The notes: generated from the sequence alone by a model not told the origin. A DNA stretch of 55,955 nt from an uncultured Neglectibacter sp. (GCA_937958185.1 CALFFN010000024.1:1-55955); one strand, 5' to 3'. Shown: positions 25,312-33,699, counted from the stretch's first letter. A program made the numbers and translations.

Positions 25312-25361
25312 TTATCTCCTGGAGAACTGCGGCGCACGGCGCTTTCCGATTGAATTGCCCC
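25312..25361 (-). pseudogene. S9-like C-terminal tail remnant
   Basis: On the minus strand a frame ends in RRAPQFSRR and a stop, matching the last residues of the true S9 protein (RRAPQFSKR) 150 bases away. DNA identity is 17 of 18 bases over the core. Upstream residues (GNSIGK) do not match S9. It may be a partial duplication of the rpsI end together with its downstream hairpins. Confidence 0.35.
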
Positions 25362-25417
25362 CTCGCTCCCACTGCTTCGCAGCCGAACCGCTTCGGGACG
25401 GCAAGGTCCGCCCGCAA

Positions 25418-25445
25418 AAAAGCACCCACCGCAGTGAGTGCTTTT
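25418..25445 (-). terminator. Terminator of rplM-rpsI
   Basis: AAAGCAC pairs with GTGCTTT with an inner CAC/GTG stem. T-run follows on the minus strand, 17 bases after rpsI. Confidence 0.75.
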
Positions 25446-25461
25446 GATACTGAAAAATGAT

Positions 25462-25863
25462 TTAGCGCTTGCTGAACTGAGGCGCACGGCGTGCGGCTTT
25501 GAGGCCGTACTTCTTTCTTTCCTTCATTCTGGGGTCGCGGGTCAGGAAGCCTGCCTTCTTCAGTACGGAGCGAAGATTCTCGCTGTCATACTGGAGCAGC
25601 GCGCGGGCAACGCCATGGCGGATCGCGCCGGCCTGCCCGGTAACACCGCCGCCGGAAACCCGGCACACGATGTCAAACTTGCCGTCGGTATCAGTGAGCG
25701 CCAGGGGCTGGCGCACAATGTACTTCAGGGTGTCCAGACCGAAATAATCGTCGATATCTCTATCGTTAATGGTCACCTTGCCGGTTCCCTGATAAAGGCG
25801 GACTCTGGCAACGGAGCTTTTGCGCCGTCCAGTACCGTAAAAATAAGGTGCAGTTTCGTACAT
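25462..25863 (-). CDS. rpsI: 30S ribosomal protein S9
   Basis: A 133-residue S9 protein. The family begins with GTGRRKSSVARVRL and ends with the invariant basic tail RAPQFSKR, which reaches the P-site tRNA. GGGVTGQAGAIRHGVARALL is also characteristic. RBS GAGGAGG. It lies 16 bases downstream of rplM, the near-universal L13-S9 operon. Confidence 0.98.
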   Translation of the reverse strand: MYETAPYFYGTGRRKSSVARVRLYQGTGKVTINDRDIDDYFGLDTLKYIVRQPLALTDTDGKFDIVCRVSGGGVTGQAGAIRHGVARALLQYDSENLRSVLKKAGFLTRDPRMKERKKYGLKAARRAPQFSKR

Positions 25864-25879
25864 GATTCAAGTCCTCCTC

Positions 25880-26308
25880 TTAAAAATTCCACTCTGCGGG
25901 CTTCTGTGCGGCATGCTTGTGCTCAGCGCCGGCATAGACGCGCAGGCGGCTCAAAGCGTCGCGACCGATGGAGCTGGAGGGGATCATACCCTTCACAGCC
26001 AGCTGCATGGCAAGCTCGGGCTTGGTGCGCATCAGCGTGTCGTAGCGGACCGCCTTCAGATGACCGATATACCCGGTGTGGTGATAGTAATACTTCTTTT
26101 CGGCTTTACCGCCGGTGAGGACAACGTCCTTGCAGTTGATGACGATGACATGATCGCCGCAGTCCACATGGGGCGCAAAGGTGGGCTTGTGCTTTCCTCT
26201 GAGCAGCACGGCTGCCTGCGCTGCCACACGGCCAAGGGGCTTGCCGGCAGCGTCGATCACATACCAGTTCCGCTCAACCTGTCCGGCTTTAGGCATGGTA
26301 GTTGACAT
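25880..26308 (-). CDS. rplM: 50S ribosomal protein L13
   Basis: A 142-residue L13 with typical segments RNWYVIDAAGKPLGR, HVDCGDHVIVIN and YYYHTGYIGHLK-like sequence. RBS TTGGAGG at eight bases. First gene of rplM-rpsI, behind a strong promoter and a leader of about 100 bases that could carry L13 autoregulation. Confidence 0.98.
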   Translation of the reverse strand: MSTTMPKAGQVERNWYVIDAAGKPLGRVAAQAAVLLRGKHKPTFAPHVDCGDHVIVINCKDVVLTGGKAEKKYYYHHTGYIGHLKAVRYDTLMRTKPELAMQLAVKGMIPSSSIGRDALSRLRVYAGAEHKHAAQKPAEWNF

Positions 26309-26412
26309 AGCTTGTTACCTCCAACAAATTTTCCATCTCAATTCCGAAACGGGCGTTTCCCCCGTCGGTTGGGAACAAATTGATTTCTGCCTCTCTTTGA
26401 GAGCGCTTCCCT
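26309..26412 (-). promoter_or_regulatory. Leader of rplM, possible L13 autoregulatory hairpin
   Basis: The leader contains a CGACGGGGG/CGCCCGTTTCG hairpin around AAA, near 26343-26370. Firmicutes L13 mRNAs are known to carry short leader structures that bind L13. The match here is by position and general shape only. Confidence 0.4.
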
Positions 26413-26441
26413 ATGATATCACAGGACTTTTTCAGTGTCAA
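26413..26441 (-). promoter_or_regulatory. Sigma-A promoter of rplM-rpsI
   Basis: Perfect TTGACA, 17 bases, TATCAT on the minus strand. The bases from 26442 to the next gene's promoter are pyrimidine-rich with no feature seen. Confidence 0.85.
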
Positions 26442-26571
26442 CACTTTTTTCGGTTCTTTTTAATCTGCTTTTATCATTCTCCTGTTTTCTCCTGTTTTCA
26501 TATCTTTTTCTCTCGAATCCTCATTCTCTGTTTTTCAATTCTCATGATGTTTCTCCTGCAAAACCCGGAAC

Positions 26572-26600
26572 TGGAAATCGAAGACCCTCTATGCTATAAT
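26572..26600 (+). promoter_or_regulatory. Promoter of the TtcA-like gene
   Basis: Perfect TATAAT at 26595-26600 with a weak -35 (TGGAAA) at 17-base spacing, 33 bases before the ATG. Confidence 0.5.
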
Positions 26601-26632
26601 TATTTTATTAAGAACAAAAACAGGGTGATCGT

Positions 26633-27343
26633 ATGCAAAAATTGATTGGCAAAGTACGGGCGGCGGTGGAGAGGTATCAGCTTATTGAAGAGGGGGACGC
26701 TGTCGGGGTGGGCGTATCCGGGGGAAAGGATTCGCTGTTTTTGCTCTGCGCGCTGAAGGAGCTTTCCCGGTACTATCCCAAAAAATTTACCCTTACCGCC
26801 ATCACCGCCGACCCCTGCTTTGGCGGGCAGGAAACCGATTTTTCCAAAATCGCTTCCCTGTGCGGCAGGCTGGATATCCCTTACATCGTGCGGCGCACCA
26901 ATCTGGGGCAGGTGGTCTTTGAGGACCGGCAGGAGACGAACCCCTGCAGCCTCTGCGCCAAAATGCGCCGGGGCATTCTCCACAACATCTGCCTGGAAGC
27001 CGGCTGCAATAAGATCGCCCTGGGTCACCACTATGACGACGCCGTGCAGACCTTTCTGATGAACCTGTTTTACGGCGGGAAGCTGGGCTGTTTTTCGCCG
27101 AAAAGCTATCTTTCCCGGAAAAACATCACCCTGATCCGCCCGCTGATTTTCTGCGGGGAGCGGGAGATACGAAACGCCGCCGCCAGAATGGAGCTGCCCG
27201 TGGTGAAAAGCCGCTGCCCTGCCGACGGCGCCACCGCCCGGAAGGACACCGAGGTGCTGCTCGCCAAATTGGAGCAGGATTTCCCCGATTTGAAGGCAAA
27301 AATCCTCGGCGCCATGCAGCGGGAGCATTTGGACAACTGGTGA
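26633..27343 (+). CDS. TtcA-family tRNA 2-thiolation-type ATPase
   Basis: A 236-residue PP-loop ATPase. SGGKDS near residue 29 activates a tRNA base by adenylation. CSLC near residue 103 and a later cysteine in SRCPADG reproduce the three cysteines that bind the iron-sulfur cluster in TtcA, and LGHHYDDAVQT is the family's second motif. E. coli TtcA makes 2-thiocytidine-32; whether this paralogous Firmicutes type acts on the same base is not certain. RBS CAGGGTGAT. Its stop is directly followed by heptad repeats. Confidence 0.85.
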   Translation: MQKLIGKVRAAVERYQLIEEGDAVGVGVSGGKDSLFLLCALKELSRYYPKKFTLTAITADPCFGGQETDFSKIASLCGRLDIPYIVRRTNLGQVVFEDRQETNPCSLCAKMRRGILHNICLEAGCNKIALGHHYDDAVQTFLMNLFYGGKLGCFSPKSYLSRKNITLIRPLIFCGEREIRNAAARMELPVVKSRCPADGATARKDTEVLLAKLEQDFPDLKAKILGAMQREHLDNW

Positions 27344-27344
27344 A

Positions 27345-27380
27345 TTAGTAGTTAGCAATTTAGAAATTAGTAATTAGTTG
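27345..27380. repeat. Heptad repeat, TTAGNNN orientation
   Basis: Units TTAGTAG, TTAGCAA, (one extra T), TTAGAAA, TTAGTAA, TTAGTTG. It starts one base after the stop codon of the TtcA-like gene. No opposite-orientation arm is seen nearby. Confidence 0.8.
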
Positions 27381-27491
27381 TTGGGGTGATGGAAATGTCA
27401 GGGGGTGACCTCCAGGTCTTGTGGCGGCGGTTTTTTTCCTCTCAAGGATTTGCGGTTTTTAAGAAAAAGCTGAAAAATTTGAAAAATAGGC

Positions 27492-27520
27492 TTGACCTTT
27501 CCCCGGCGCTGTGGTATCAT
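27492..27520 (+). promoter_or_regulatory. Promoter of the first 5S rRNA gene
   Basis: TTGACC, 17 bases, TATCAT, about 45 bases upstream of the mature 5S start. Confidence 0.85.
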
Positions 27521-27565
27521 AGTGAAGCTGTCAAGAGAGCAAACGCTTTCCGAAGCAGTGACACA

Positions 27566-27681
<116 letters not shown>

Positions 27682-27685
27682 ACAG

Positions 27686-27723
27686 AAAAGAACCGTTTGC
27701 TTAGACGGTTCTTTTGTTTTTCT
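27686..27723 (+). terminator. Terminator of 5S copy 1
   Basis: AAAAGAACCGT pairs with ACGGTTCTTTT around TTGCTTAG, then GTTTTTC. Confidence 0.85.
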
Positions 27724-27871
27724 TTCAAACTGACCCGGCTTTTTTCGGCAGTCTGTTTGGTTTCATTTTTCCAGGGGGTCCTTTTCGTCTGTGGAAAGCT
27801 TTTCTGGGAACGCCGGGACTCCCGCGATTTTCCACCGTTTCAAAAAAATGAAAAATTTTTTGAAAAAAGAC

Positions 27872-27900
27872 TTGCATTTTTCAAAAAGCCGTGATATGAT
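27872..27900 (+). promoter_or_regulatory. Promoter of the second 5S rRNA gene
   Basis: TTGCAT, 17 bases, TATGAT, at the same distance from the 5S start as in copy 1. The upstream flanks of the two copies differ, so only the gene itself is duplicated. Confidence 0.85.
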
Positions 27901-27930
27901 AGTAAAGCTTTCTCAAAGAGGAAAGCGACA

Positions 27931-28046
<116 letters not shown>

Positions 28047-28051
28047 ACACA

Positions 28052-28403
28052 AAAACAGTCGCCCAGCAGGGCGGCTGTTTTTTATATTTAGAAAAATTCC
28101 TTGGGATTTTTCAGAAAAGCAGCTTGCTGCTTTTTCCCTGATTGGGACAGCTGCTTTTTTGTTTATTTAAAGAAAAATCCCTTTGGGATTTTTCAGAAAA
28201 GCGGCTTGCCGCTTTTTGCCCAACTAGGGCGGCTGTTTTTTATGTTTAGAAAAATTCCTTGGGATTTTTCAGAAAAGCAGCTTGCTGCTTTTTCCCTGAT
28301 TGGAACAGCTGCTTTTTTGTATTGTATTAGAAAAGCGACTTGTCGCTTTTTTCCCAGCTAGGGCGGCTGTTTTTTATTTAGGAAAATCCTTGGGGATTTT
28401 TTC
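28052..28403 (+). repeat. Tandem array of terminator-like hairpin units after 5S copy 2
   Basis: Units of about 77-81 bp start at 28091, 28172 and 28249, with a shortened one at 28330. Each full unit has three parts. Part (a) is a GAAAAAT...ATTTTTC hairpin. Part (b) is an AAAAGCNN-CTTG-NNGCTTTT hairpin at 28115-28134, 28197-28216, 28273-28292 and 28331-28350. Part (c) is a CCC...GGG stem followed by GGCTGTTTTTT or AGCTGCTTTTTT. The (b) stems read CAG/CTG, CGG/CCG, CAG/CTG and CGA/TCG, so base changes are compensated while the CUUG loop is constant. Units alternate between two types with a 158-bp superperiod. A last part (a)-like hairpin lies at 28381-28403. Confidence 0.85.
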
Positions 28404-28494
28404 TTTTTTCAGAGAGCTTTTGAAAACGAAATTTCCCCATTCTGATTGGAGTTCCTTTTTGCGGCAGGTTTTCCAAATTTGACAAAGAAATGGC

Positions 28495-28523
28495 TTGACT
28501 TGCCACCCTAAATGCTTTAGACT
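28495..28523 (+). promoter_or_regulatory. Promoter of the 28568 membrane protein gene
   Basis: TTGACT, 17 bases, TAGACT, 45 bases before the start codon. Confidence 0.65.
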
Positions 28524-28567
28524 GTAATTAGTATTCTTTATTTAATTGTATACGAGGAGAAACCCCT

Positions 28568-29092
28568 ATGAAAAAAGGAAAATTCGGCATTGTTCTGTGC
28601 TTTTACCCCATCGTGGCGTTTGCCGCCGTGATCCTTCAAGCATTCTGGCTCTGCGCCCTGATGCTGGTGATCGCCGCGTTTCTGGAAAAGGACGAATGGG
28701 CTGCCCGGCAGACGCTTCAGGCAAGTGTGCTGGCTCTGATCGTCTGGTTCTTTGACAATGTGCTGCGGCGGGTCGTGGGCTGGGTCTCCCTGCCCTTCTT
28801 CTCCAGTGCCGTCAGCGTGGTCACCACGGCGCTGTCGGTCATCGTTACTCTGGCAGCGATCGTGCTCAGCATTTTGGCAATGATCCGGGTCATAAAGGAG
28901 CAGGAAGCGAACCTTCCCCTGCTGTCCGACCTTGCCTATCGGGTGTACGGCAAAAAGGCGATCAAGCCCATTTCCTATCCCCAGGCTTACGGTCAGCCCC
29001 CTGTGCCGCCCGTCTATCCCCAGCAGCAAAATCCCTACAACCCGCAGCAGCCTGTCCAGCCGGAAACGCCCCCGCAGAATAATCAGCCGTAA
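28568..29092 (+). CDS. Membrane protein with Pro/Gln-rich tail (DUF4870-like)
   Basis: A 174-residue protein with three to four hydrophobic segments in the first 120 residues (VLCFYPIVAFAAVILQAFWLC, TLQASVLALIVWFF, VVTTALSVIVTLAAIVLSILAM). A disordered tail follows from about residue 135, rich in Pro, Gln, Asn and Tyr (YPQQQNPYNPQQPVQP). The layout resembles DUF4870 membrane proteins, whose role is unknown. ACGAGGAG precedes ATG 28568. It is followed within 46 bases by the MBOAT gene and may share its transcript. Confidence 0.8.
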   Translation: MKKGKFGIVLCFYPIVAFAAVILQAFWLCALMLVIAAFLEKDEWAARQTLQASVLALIVWFFDNVLRRVVGWVSLPFFSSAVSVVTTALSVIVTLAAIVLSILAMIRVIKEQEANLPLLSDLAYRVYGKKAIKPISYPQAYGQPPVPPVYPQQQNPYNPQQPVQPETPPQNNQP

Positions 29093-29137
29093 GGCACTGT
29101 CACAGTATATCAGCTTGAGGAAAGGAGGAAAAAAGCC

Positions 29138-30586
29138 GTGGTGTTCTCATCCCTTGTGTTTCTCTGCGTCTTTTTTCCTCTGCAAATGCTCCTGTACTCT
29201 TTCTGCCGGAGCATCGAAACAAAAAACACCGTCCTGATCCTCTTTTCTCTGGCGTTTTACGCCTGGGGCGAGCCCTTCTACATTCTTATTCTGCTGTTTA
29301 TGGCATTTGCCGACTGGCTTATTTCCCAATGGATCGGAAAATACCGGGGTACGGGGAAAAGCAGATTTTTTCTCGTTCTCGGCTGTTTGATCGACTTGGG
29401 GCTGCTTTCCTTTTTCAAGTACGGCACCTTTACCGCGGAAAATTTCCACCGCTGGTTCGGCGTCCCGGAGATCGTTCCCCAGATCGCCCTGCCCATTGGC
29501 ATTTCCTTTTACACCTTTCAGCTGGTATCGTACCTGGTGGACGTGTACCGCGGGGAAGTGCCGCCCCAGCCGAAATTCCGCCGGCTGTTGCTTTATGTGT
29601 GCCTGTTCCATCAATGTATCGCGGGTCCCATTGTCCGCTACAGGGACGTGTCGGAGCAGATTTTATCCCGCCATGTCACCGGCGAGGACATGCGGAACGG
29701 CGTCAACCGTTTTGCCTCCGGGCTGGCAAAAAAGGTCTTGCTGGCAAATGTTTGCGGGAAGCTTGCTTCCCTGACCATTTTTGACGGGCTTGCGGTCCAT
29801 CGGGCGGAGAACCTTGCAAAGCTGCAAGCCGCTCCGGCGCTGTCCCTTTGGCTGGGCTGCTTCGCCTACATGCTTCAAATTTACCTGGATTTTTCCGCCT
29901 ACTCGGACATGGCGATCGGCATGGGTCTGATGGTAGGCTTCCGCTATAAGGAAAACTTTGATTATCCCTATTTGTCCCGGTCGGTCACCGAATTTTGGCG
30001 CAGGTGGCACATGTCCCTGTCCAGCTTTTTCCGGGACTATGTGTATATCCCCCTGGGCGGCAACCGAAAGGGAAAGCCGCGGCAGGCGCTGAACCTGTTT
30101 ATCGTGTGGCTGCTTACCGGCATGTGGCACGGGGCGGACTGGAACTTTATCCTGTGGGGGCTTTACTATTTTGTGTTCCTCGCCCTGGAAAAGTTTATTC
30201 TGCCCGGGCTGCGGCGGCTCCCGGCATTTTTTGGTCACCTGTACACGCTGATTATTGTATTTTTCGGCTGGATCCTGTTCTACTTCCGGGATTTCACCCA
30301 GGCGTGGGTGGTGGTAAAGGGTCTGTTCTGCGGCAACGGCAACGCTTTCCTGAGCTTTGAAGCTACGAACCAGCTTTTGAACTACTGCTTCCTGCTGCTG
30401 GTCGCCGTGCTCGCCTGCACCCCCCTCGCCCGGACGCTGTACCACAGGCTCTGCTCCTCTTCCAATGCCGTGGCGGTGGTCTGCGGCACGGTTATGGAGT
30501 GGGTGCTCCCCGTGGCGGCGCTGGTCCTTTCCGCCAGCCTGCTGGTGGGCGATTCCTACAATCCGTTTTTGTATCTGCAATTTTAG
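29138..30586 (+). CDS. MBOAT-family O-acyltransferase (AlgI/DltB-like)
   Basis: A 482-residue polytopic membrane protein with about ten hydrophobic segments. The MBOAT core is clear: YLDFSAYSDMAIGMG, then EFWRRWHMSLSSFFRDYVYIPLGGNR, and the invariant histidine in TGMWHGADWNFILWG. AlgI-type members transfer acyl groups, usually acetyl, across the membrane to extracellular polysaccharides or teichoic acids. GTG 29138 is set by AAAGGAGGA eight bases upstream. The two genes downstream encode DHHW-type proteins, the usual partners in Firmicutes. Confidence 0.92.
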   Translation: MVFSSLVFLCVFFPLQMLLYSFCRSIETKNTVLILFSLAFYAWGEPFYILILLFMAFADWLISQWIGKYRGTGKSRFFLVLGCLIDLGLLSFFKYGTFTAENFHRWFGVPEIVPQIALPIGISFYTFQLVSYLVDVYRGEVPPQPKFRRLLLYVCLFHQCIAGPIVRYRDVSEQILSRHVTGEDMRNGVNRFASGLAKKVLLANVCGKLASLTIFDGLAVHRAENLAKLQAAPALSLWLGCFAYMLQIYLDFSAYSDMAIGMGLMVGFRYKENFDYPYLSRSVTEFWRRWHMSLSSFFRDYVYIPLGGNRKGKPRQALNLFIVWLLTGMWHGADWNFILWGLYYFVFLALEKFILPGLRRLPAFFGHLYTLIIVFFGWILFYFRDFTQAWVVVKGLFCGNGNAFLSFEATNQLLNYCFLLLVAVLACTPLARTLYHRLCSSSNAVAVVCGTVMEWVLPVAALVLSASLLVGDSYNPFLYLQF

Positions 30587-30639
30587 CTTTTTGATTTTTA
30601 TGTTTTGCTTTTTATCTTTATGGCAAGGGAGGGTCTGCC

Positions 30640-30990
30640 ATGCGTCACGCAAAGGAATATCAGCGGGGCTCCCGCATTAAAGCGGTGCTGTTTTTCGGCG
30701 TGCTGCTTTGCGGGCTGGTCTTCTCTTTGCTGCTGCCCCTGCGTCCAAAAGACTCTCTGCTGGAAAAGCGGGAGCTTACCAGGTTCCCGGAGTTTTCCGT
30801 GGAAAGCCTTTTGAGCGGCGAGTATTTTCATGGCATTGACACCTGGTTTTCCGACACCTTCCCCGCGCGGGACTGGTTTTTAGAGCTGAATAAAACCATT
30901 CGTTCCTTCTACGGCATCCGCACGGTGGAAATACACGGCGAGGTACAGCAGGGAGACGATATCCCCGACACCCCTTTTACCGGGAACTGA
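30640..30990 (+). CDS. Short DHHW-family N-terminal-type membrane protein
   Basis: A 116-residue protein with one transmembrane segment near residues 14-33 (AVLFFGVLLCGLVFSLLL). It is followed by the juxtamembrane sequence found at the start of DHHW acetyltransferase-like proteins: LEKRELTRFPEFSVESLLSGEYFHGIDTWFSDTFPARD. It stops before any catalytic domain. The next gene has its own membrane anchor and carries the DHH box but lacks this N-terminal region. So the family appears split over two proteins. RBS AGGGAGGG. Gene fission or decay of a full-length copy are both possible. Confidence 0.78.
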   Translation: MRHAKEYQRGSRIKAVLFFGVLLCGLVFSLLLPLRPKDSLLEKRELTRFPEFSVESLLSGEYFHGIDTWFSDTFPARDWFLELNKTIRSFYGIRTVEIHGEVQQGDDIPDTPFTGN

Positions 30991-31059
30991 AACAACGCCC
31001 CTGATCCGATCAGGCGGGAAGCTTTAAGATACACAGGAAATGAGAAAGGAAATGGTAAT

Positions 31060-32292
31060 ATGGAAAGAGAATATGTTCACCGCAGTAATTCCTCTGTGCC
31101 CAACCGGCGCAGGACAACCCCTTCCGGCGGGTATAATCGCCGCAGAAAAAGCGGTCCCCCTCCCTTTCTTTTTCTGGCTTTGGGCTTGATCGTGGTCATC
31201 GTACTGGCAGTCATTTTATGGAAATTTGTGTTCAGCAGCGGAGAGAAGGACCCCGCGCCCGCTTCCTCGGCGCCCAATTCCTCTGCCGTTTCCTCCCCTG
31301 ATCTGAGCAGCCCGTCCTCGGCTGTGGCGCCCACACCCACTCCCGTTCCCACGCCTCCGGCGGAGAAAATCCCCAGCGGCTCTGCGGAGCAGCTCAGCAC
31401 CCTGCTGAAGATTGGGGACACGGGCTATGAATACTACAATTTTGTGGAAGAGCGGGCAAAGGATTACATCACCACAGTCTGTGACGCCGGGACCCAGCTG
31501 GGCAGCAGCATCACCCTGTACAATATGATCGTCCCCACCAGCATGGACATCATGCTGCCGGAAAGCTATATTCAGGAGAAAAATATCAACAGCTCGGATC
31601 AGAAAAAGGCGATCGACACCTATTTATACCCCTCCATCAACAGCATCAATCCCAGCGTGAAGACCGTGCCGATTTTTGACGCGCTGAAGCTTCACAATAA
31701 CGATTATCTCTATTTCCGTACCGACCACCACTGGACGCAGCTTGGCGCCTATTACGCCTACGTGGAATTCTGCAAGGCAAAGGGGATCGCCCCCAACGCC
31801 CTGGAGGACTATGAAAAGTCCACCTATGACGGCTTCTTGGGCAGCTTTTATTCCAGCGACCCCAACGATGATATGCTGAACCACCCGGATACGGTGGAGG
31901 TCTACCGTCCCAAAGCCAACGCCACCCTTTCCTACACCGATTCGGACGGCAACGTGGTCGAAGATTGGCCCATCATTCAGGACGGCGACACCTATGATGA
32001 CGAGATGAAATACCTCATTTTCTGCGCCGCCGACCAGCCCTATGAAGAAATCGTCAACAAGGACCTGACCGACGGCTCTGCCTGCCTGGTGGTCAAGGAG
32101 TCCTTCGGCAACGTGTTCATTCCCTTCCTCGTGGATCACTACCAGACCGTTTACGTGGTGGATTACCGTTACTATAACGGCGATATTTCCGATCTGGCGC
32201 AGGAAAAAGGCGTCAGCGATGTGATCCTCATCAACAACATTTCCATGACCCGGAACGAGGAGTTGATCGACGCCCTGGGCGAGAAATTCTAG
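31060..32292 (+). CDS. DHHW-family SGNH-like protein, partner of MBOAT
   Basis: A 410-residue membrane-anchored protein. A basic N-terminus (NRRRTTPSGGYNRRRKSG) precedes a transmembrane segment near residues 34-56 (FLFLALGLIVVIVLAVILWKFVF). A Ser/Pro/Ala-rich linker of about 50 residues follows, then an extracytoplasmic domain. Its hallmark TDHHWT lies near residue 226, with the nearby Y-A-YVEF helix, and VVKESFGNVFIPFL further on. DHHW/AlgX-like proteins complete the transfer of acyl groups supplied by the MBOAT partner. RBS GAAAGGAAAT. Confidence 0.88.
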   Translation: MEREYVHRSNSSVPNRRRTTPSGGYNRRRKSGPPPFLFLALGLIVVIVLAVILWKFVFSSGEKDPAPASSAPNSSAVSSPDLSSPSSAVAPTPTPVPTPPAEKIPSGSAEQLSTLLKIGDTGYEYYNFVEERAKDYITTVCDAGTQLGSSITLYNMIVPTSMDIMLPESYIQEKNINSSDQKKAIDTYLYPSINSINPSVKTVPIFDALKLHNNDYLYFRTDHHWTQLGAYYAYVEFCKAKGIAPNALEDYEKSTYDGFLGSFYSSDPNDDMLNHPDTVEVYRPKANATLSYTDSDGNVVEDWPIIQDGDTYDDEMKYLIFCAADQPYEEIVNKDLTDGSACLVVKESFGNVFIPFLVDHYQTVYVVDYRYYNGDISDLAQEKGVSDVILINNISMTRNEELIDALGEKF

Positions 32293-32293
32293 C

Positions 32294-32393
32294 GGCGAGC
32301 CACCGCAGGCACTCGGGCGGCGAGCCGCCGCGGGCGCTCGAGAAGCCGCTTGGTACGGGAGGGAAGTAATTATCCCGACCACAAGGCAGAAAA
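32294..32393. repeat. Diverged copy of the 22-kb repeat family
   Basis: Begins two bases after the DHHW stop. It holds GC-rich hairpins (GCGG...CCGC; GGCGG-CGAG-CCGCC), then 32329-32391 aligns with the 22109 repeats: GGGCGCTCGAGAAGC, GGTACGGG and CCCGACCACAAG. The internal stem reads CGGGA/TCCCG here and CGGGT/ACCCG there, a compensated change. Confidence 0.65.
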
Positions 32394-32434
32394 AAACAGG
32401 TGGGAAACTATTGGTTTTTCATGAAACAGCAGGA

Positions 32435-32467
32435 CCCCCGAAGGCGTACATGCTTTCGGGGGCTTTT
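32435..32467 (+). terminator. Terminator of the MBOAT-DHHW cluster
   Basis: CCCCCGAA...GC pairs with GC...TTCGGGGG around GTACAT, then CTTTT. Confidence 0.8.
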
Positions 32468-32606
32468 CAGAATGCCGCCGCTCTCAGAAAAAAAGCTGAA
32501 AAAAGCCAGGGGGAAAGCTTTCGTTTTCCGGCAGATTTTCCGCAACTGGTGTTAAGACCTGCTCCGGGGAACCATGCTATACTGGGCTTGTCAGGGGGGA
32601 TAAAAC

Positions 32607-33563
32607 ATGTACAGGTATCAGGAAACCGTCCAGAAAATGGTCTGCTGGGTAGAAAGCAACCTGCGCAATGACCCGACCCTGCTGGAAATGTCAAGGCAGG
32701 TGGGGTATTCGCCGTGGTACTGCTCCTCCATGTTCCACCGGGTGTATGGGTGCACCCTGAGAAGCTATGTGACCCGCAGGCGGTTGACCCAGGCGGCTAT
32801 AGAGCTTCGGTGCAGCCGGCGCCGTATTCTGGACATCGCCCTGGATTGGGGCTTTTCCGGTCAGGAAGCTTTGACCAGAGCCTTTCGGGAGGAGTTCGGT
32901 CTTTCCCCCGCCGCCTATCGGAAGCACCCCGTGCCGATCCCGCTCACCATGAGCAAAGACGTGTTCCACCCCTGGCAATATTCCGCGATGTATCCATCGC
33001 AAAAAGGAGATGGCAGCATGAGCACAAACGAACTGAGAGAAGCCAGAGTAAGAACGGAGTATATCCCCGCTCACAAGTACATTGGCATTTGGGAACCCCG
33101 CGCCACGGGCTACGGGGATTTCTGGAGCTATCACGACTGCGACCAAGTCTGCGGCATCATAGAAAGTATGCGGGACAGCGCCCACCCGGTGGTCACTCCC
33201 CACACAGCAGGCTGGGTGCACAGAGATGGCAGGCACGAATATTTTTACGGCTTCGGGGTGCCGGAGGATTACAGCGGTCCCGTGCCGGAGGGCTTTGAAG
33301 TCAGGAGCTTTCCGGGCAGCTATTATCTGGTGTTTTTCCACCCGCCCTTCGACTACATGGAAAATAACGGTGAGGTCATGCGGCGGGTAGAGGAGCTGGC
33401 ATGGAATTACAATTTGAACAAAACAGACAGCGACCCCAGCGGTATCAGCACCGCCGGGCTTGCCGGGAAATTCCAGTGGAACGAGGACGTCTGCCAATGC
33501 TACCAGCGGCACTACCCGGAGGGCATTGGCTATGAGATCCTGCGCCCGGTGCGGCTGAAATAA
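32607..33563 (+). CDS. AraC-family regulator with GyrI-like effector domain
   Basis: A 318-residue transcription factor. Residues 1-105 hold the two AraC helix-turn-helix motifs (LLEMSRQVGYSPWYCSSMFHR and RILDIALDWGFSGQEALTRAFREEFG). From about residue 145 a GyrI-like/Rob-type ligand-binding domain follows (RTEYIPAHKYIGIWEP to YEILRPVRLK). This Rob/BltR-like order is typical of regulators sensing small hydrophobic or toxic compounds. An extended -10 (TGCTATACT, 32575-32583) lies about 25 bases upstream, and RBS CAGGGGGG precedes ATG 32607. No obvious target gene adjoins, so targets are elsewhere or autoregulated. Confidence 0.9.
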   Translation: MYRYQETVQKMVCWVESNLRNDPTLLEMSRQVGYSPWYCSSMFHRVYGCTLRSYVTRRRLTQAAIELRCSRRRILDIALDWGFSGQEALTRAFREEFGLSPAAYRKHPVPIPLTMSKDVFHPWQYSAMYPSQKGDGSMSTNELREARVRTEYIPAHKYIGIWEPRATGYGDFWSYHDCDQVCGIIESMRDSAHPVVTPHTAGWVHRDGRHEYFYGFGVPEDYSGPVPEGFEVRSFPGSYYLVFFHPPFDYMENNGEVMRRVEELAWNYNLNKTDSDPSGISTAGLAGKFQWNEDVCQCYQRHYPEGIGYEILRPVRLK

Positions 33564-33624
33564 ATTTCGCTCAATAAATCAATAGAGAGTCCTCCCACTC
33601 CCCACCCATTGCAGTTTGCTGCAA

Positions 33625-33656
33625 AAACCCCGCTGTTCCAAAAAACAGCGGGGTTT
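33625..33656. terminator. Bidirectional terminator between the AraC gene and pnp
   Basis: AAACCCCGCTGTT and AACAGCGGGGTTT form a perfect 13-bp stem, with T-runs on both strands. Confidence 0.9.
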
Positions 33657-33699
33657 CCATTTTCAAAAATATTTGAAATCAGTTAACGCTTCAAAAGGC

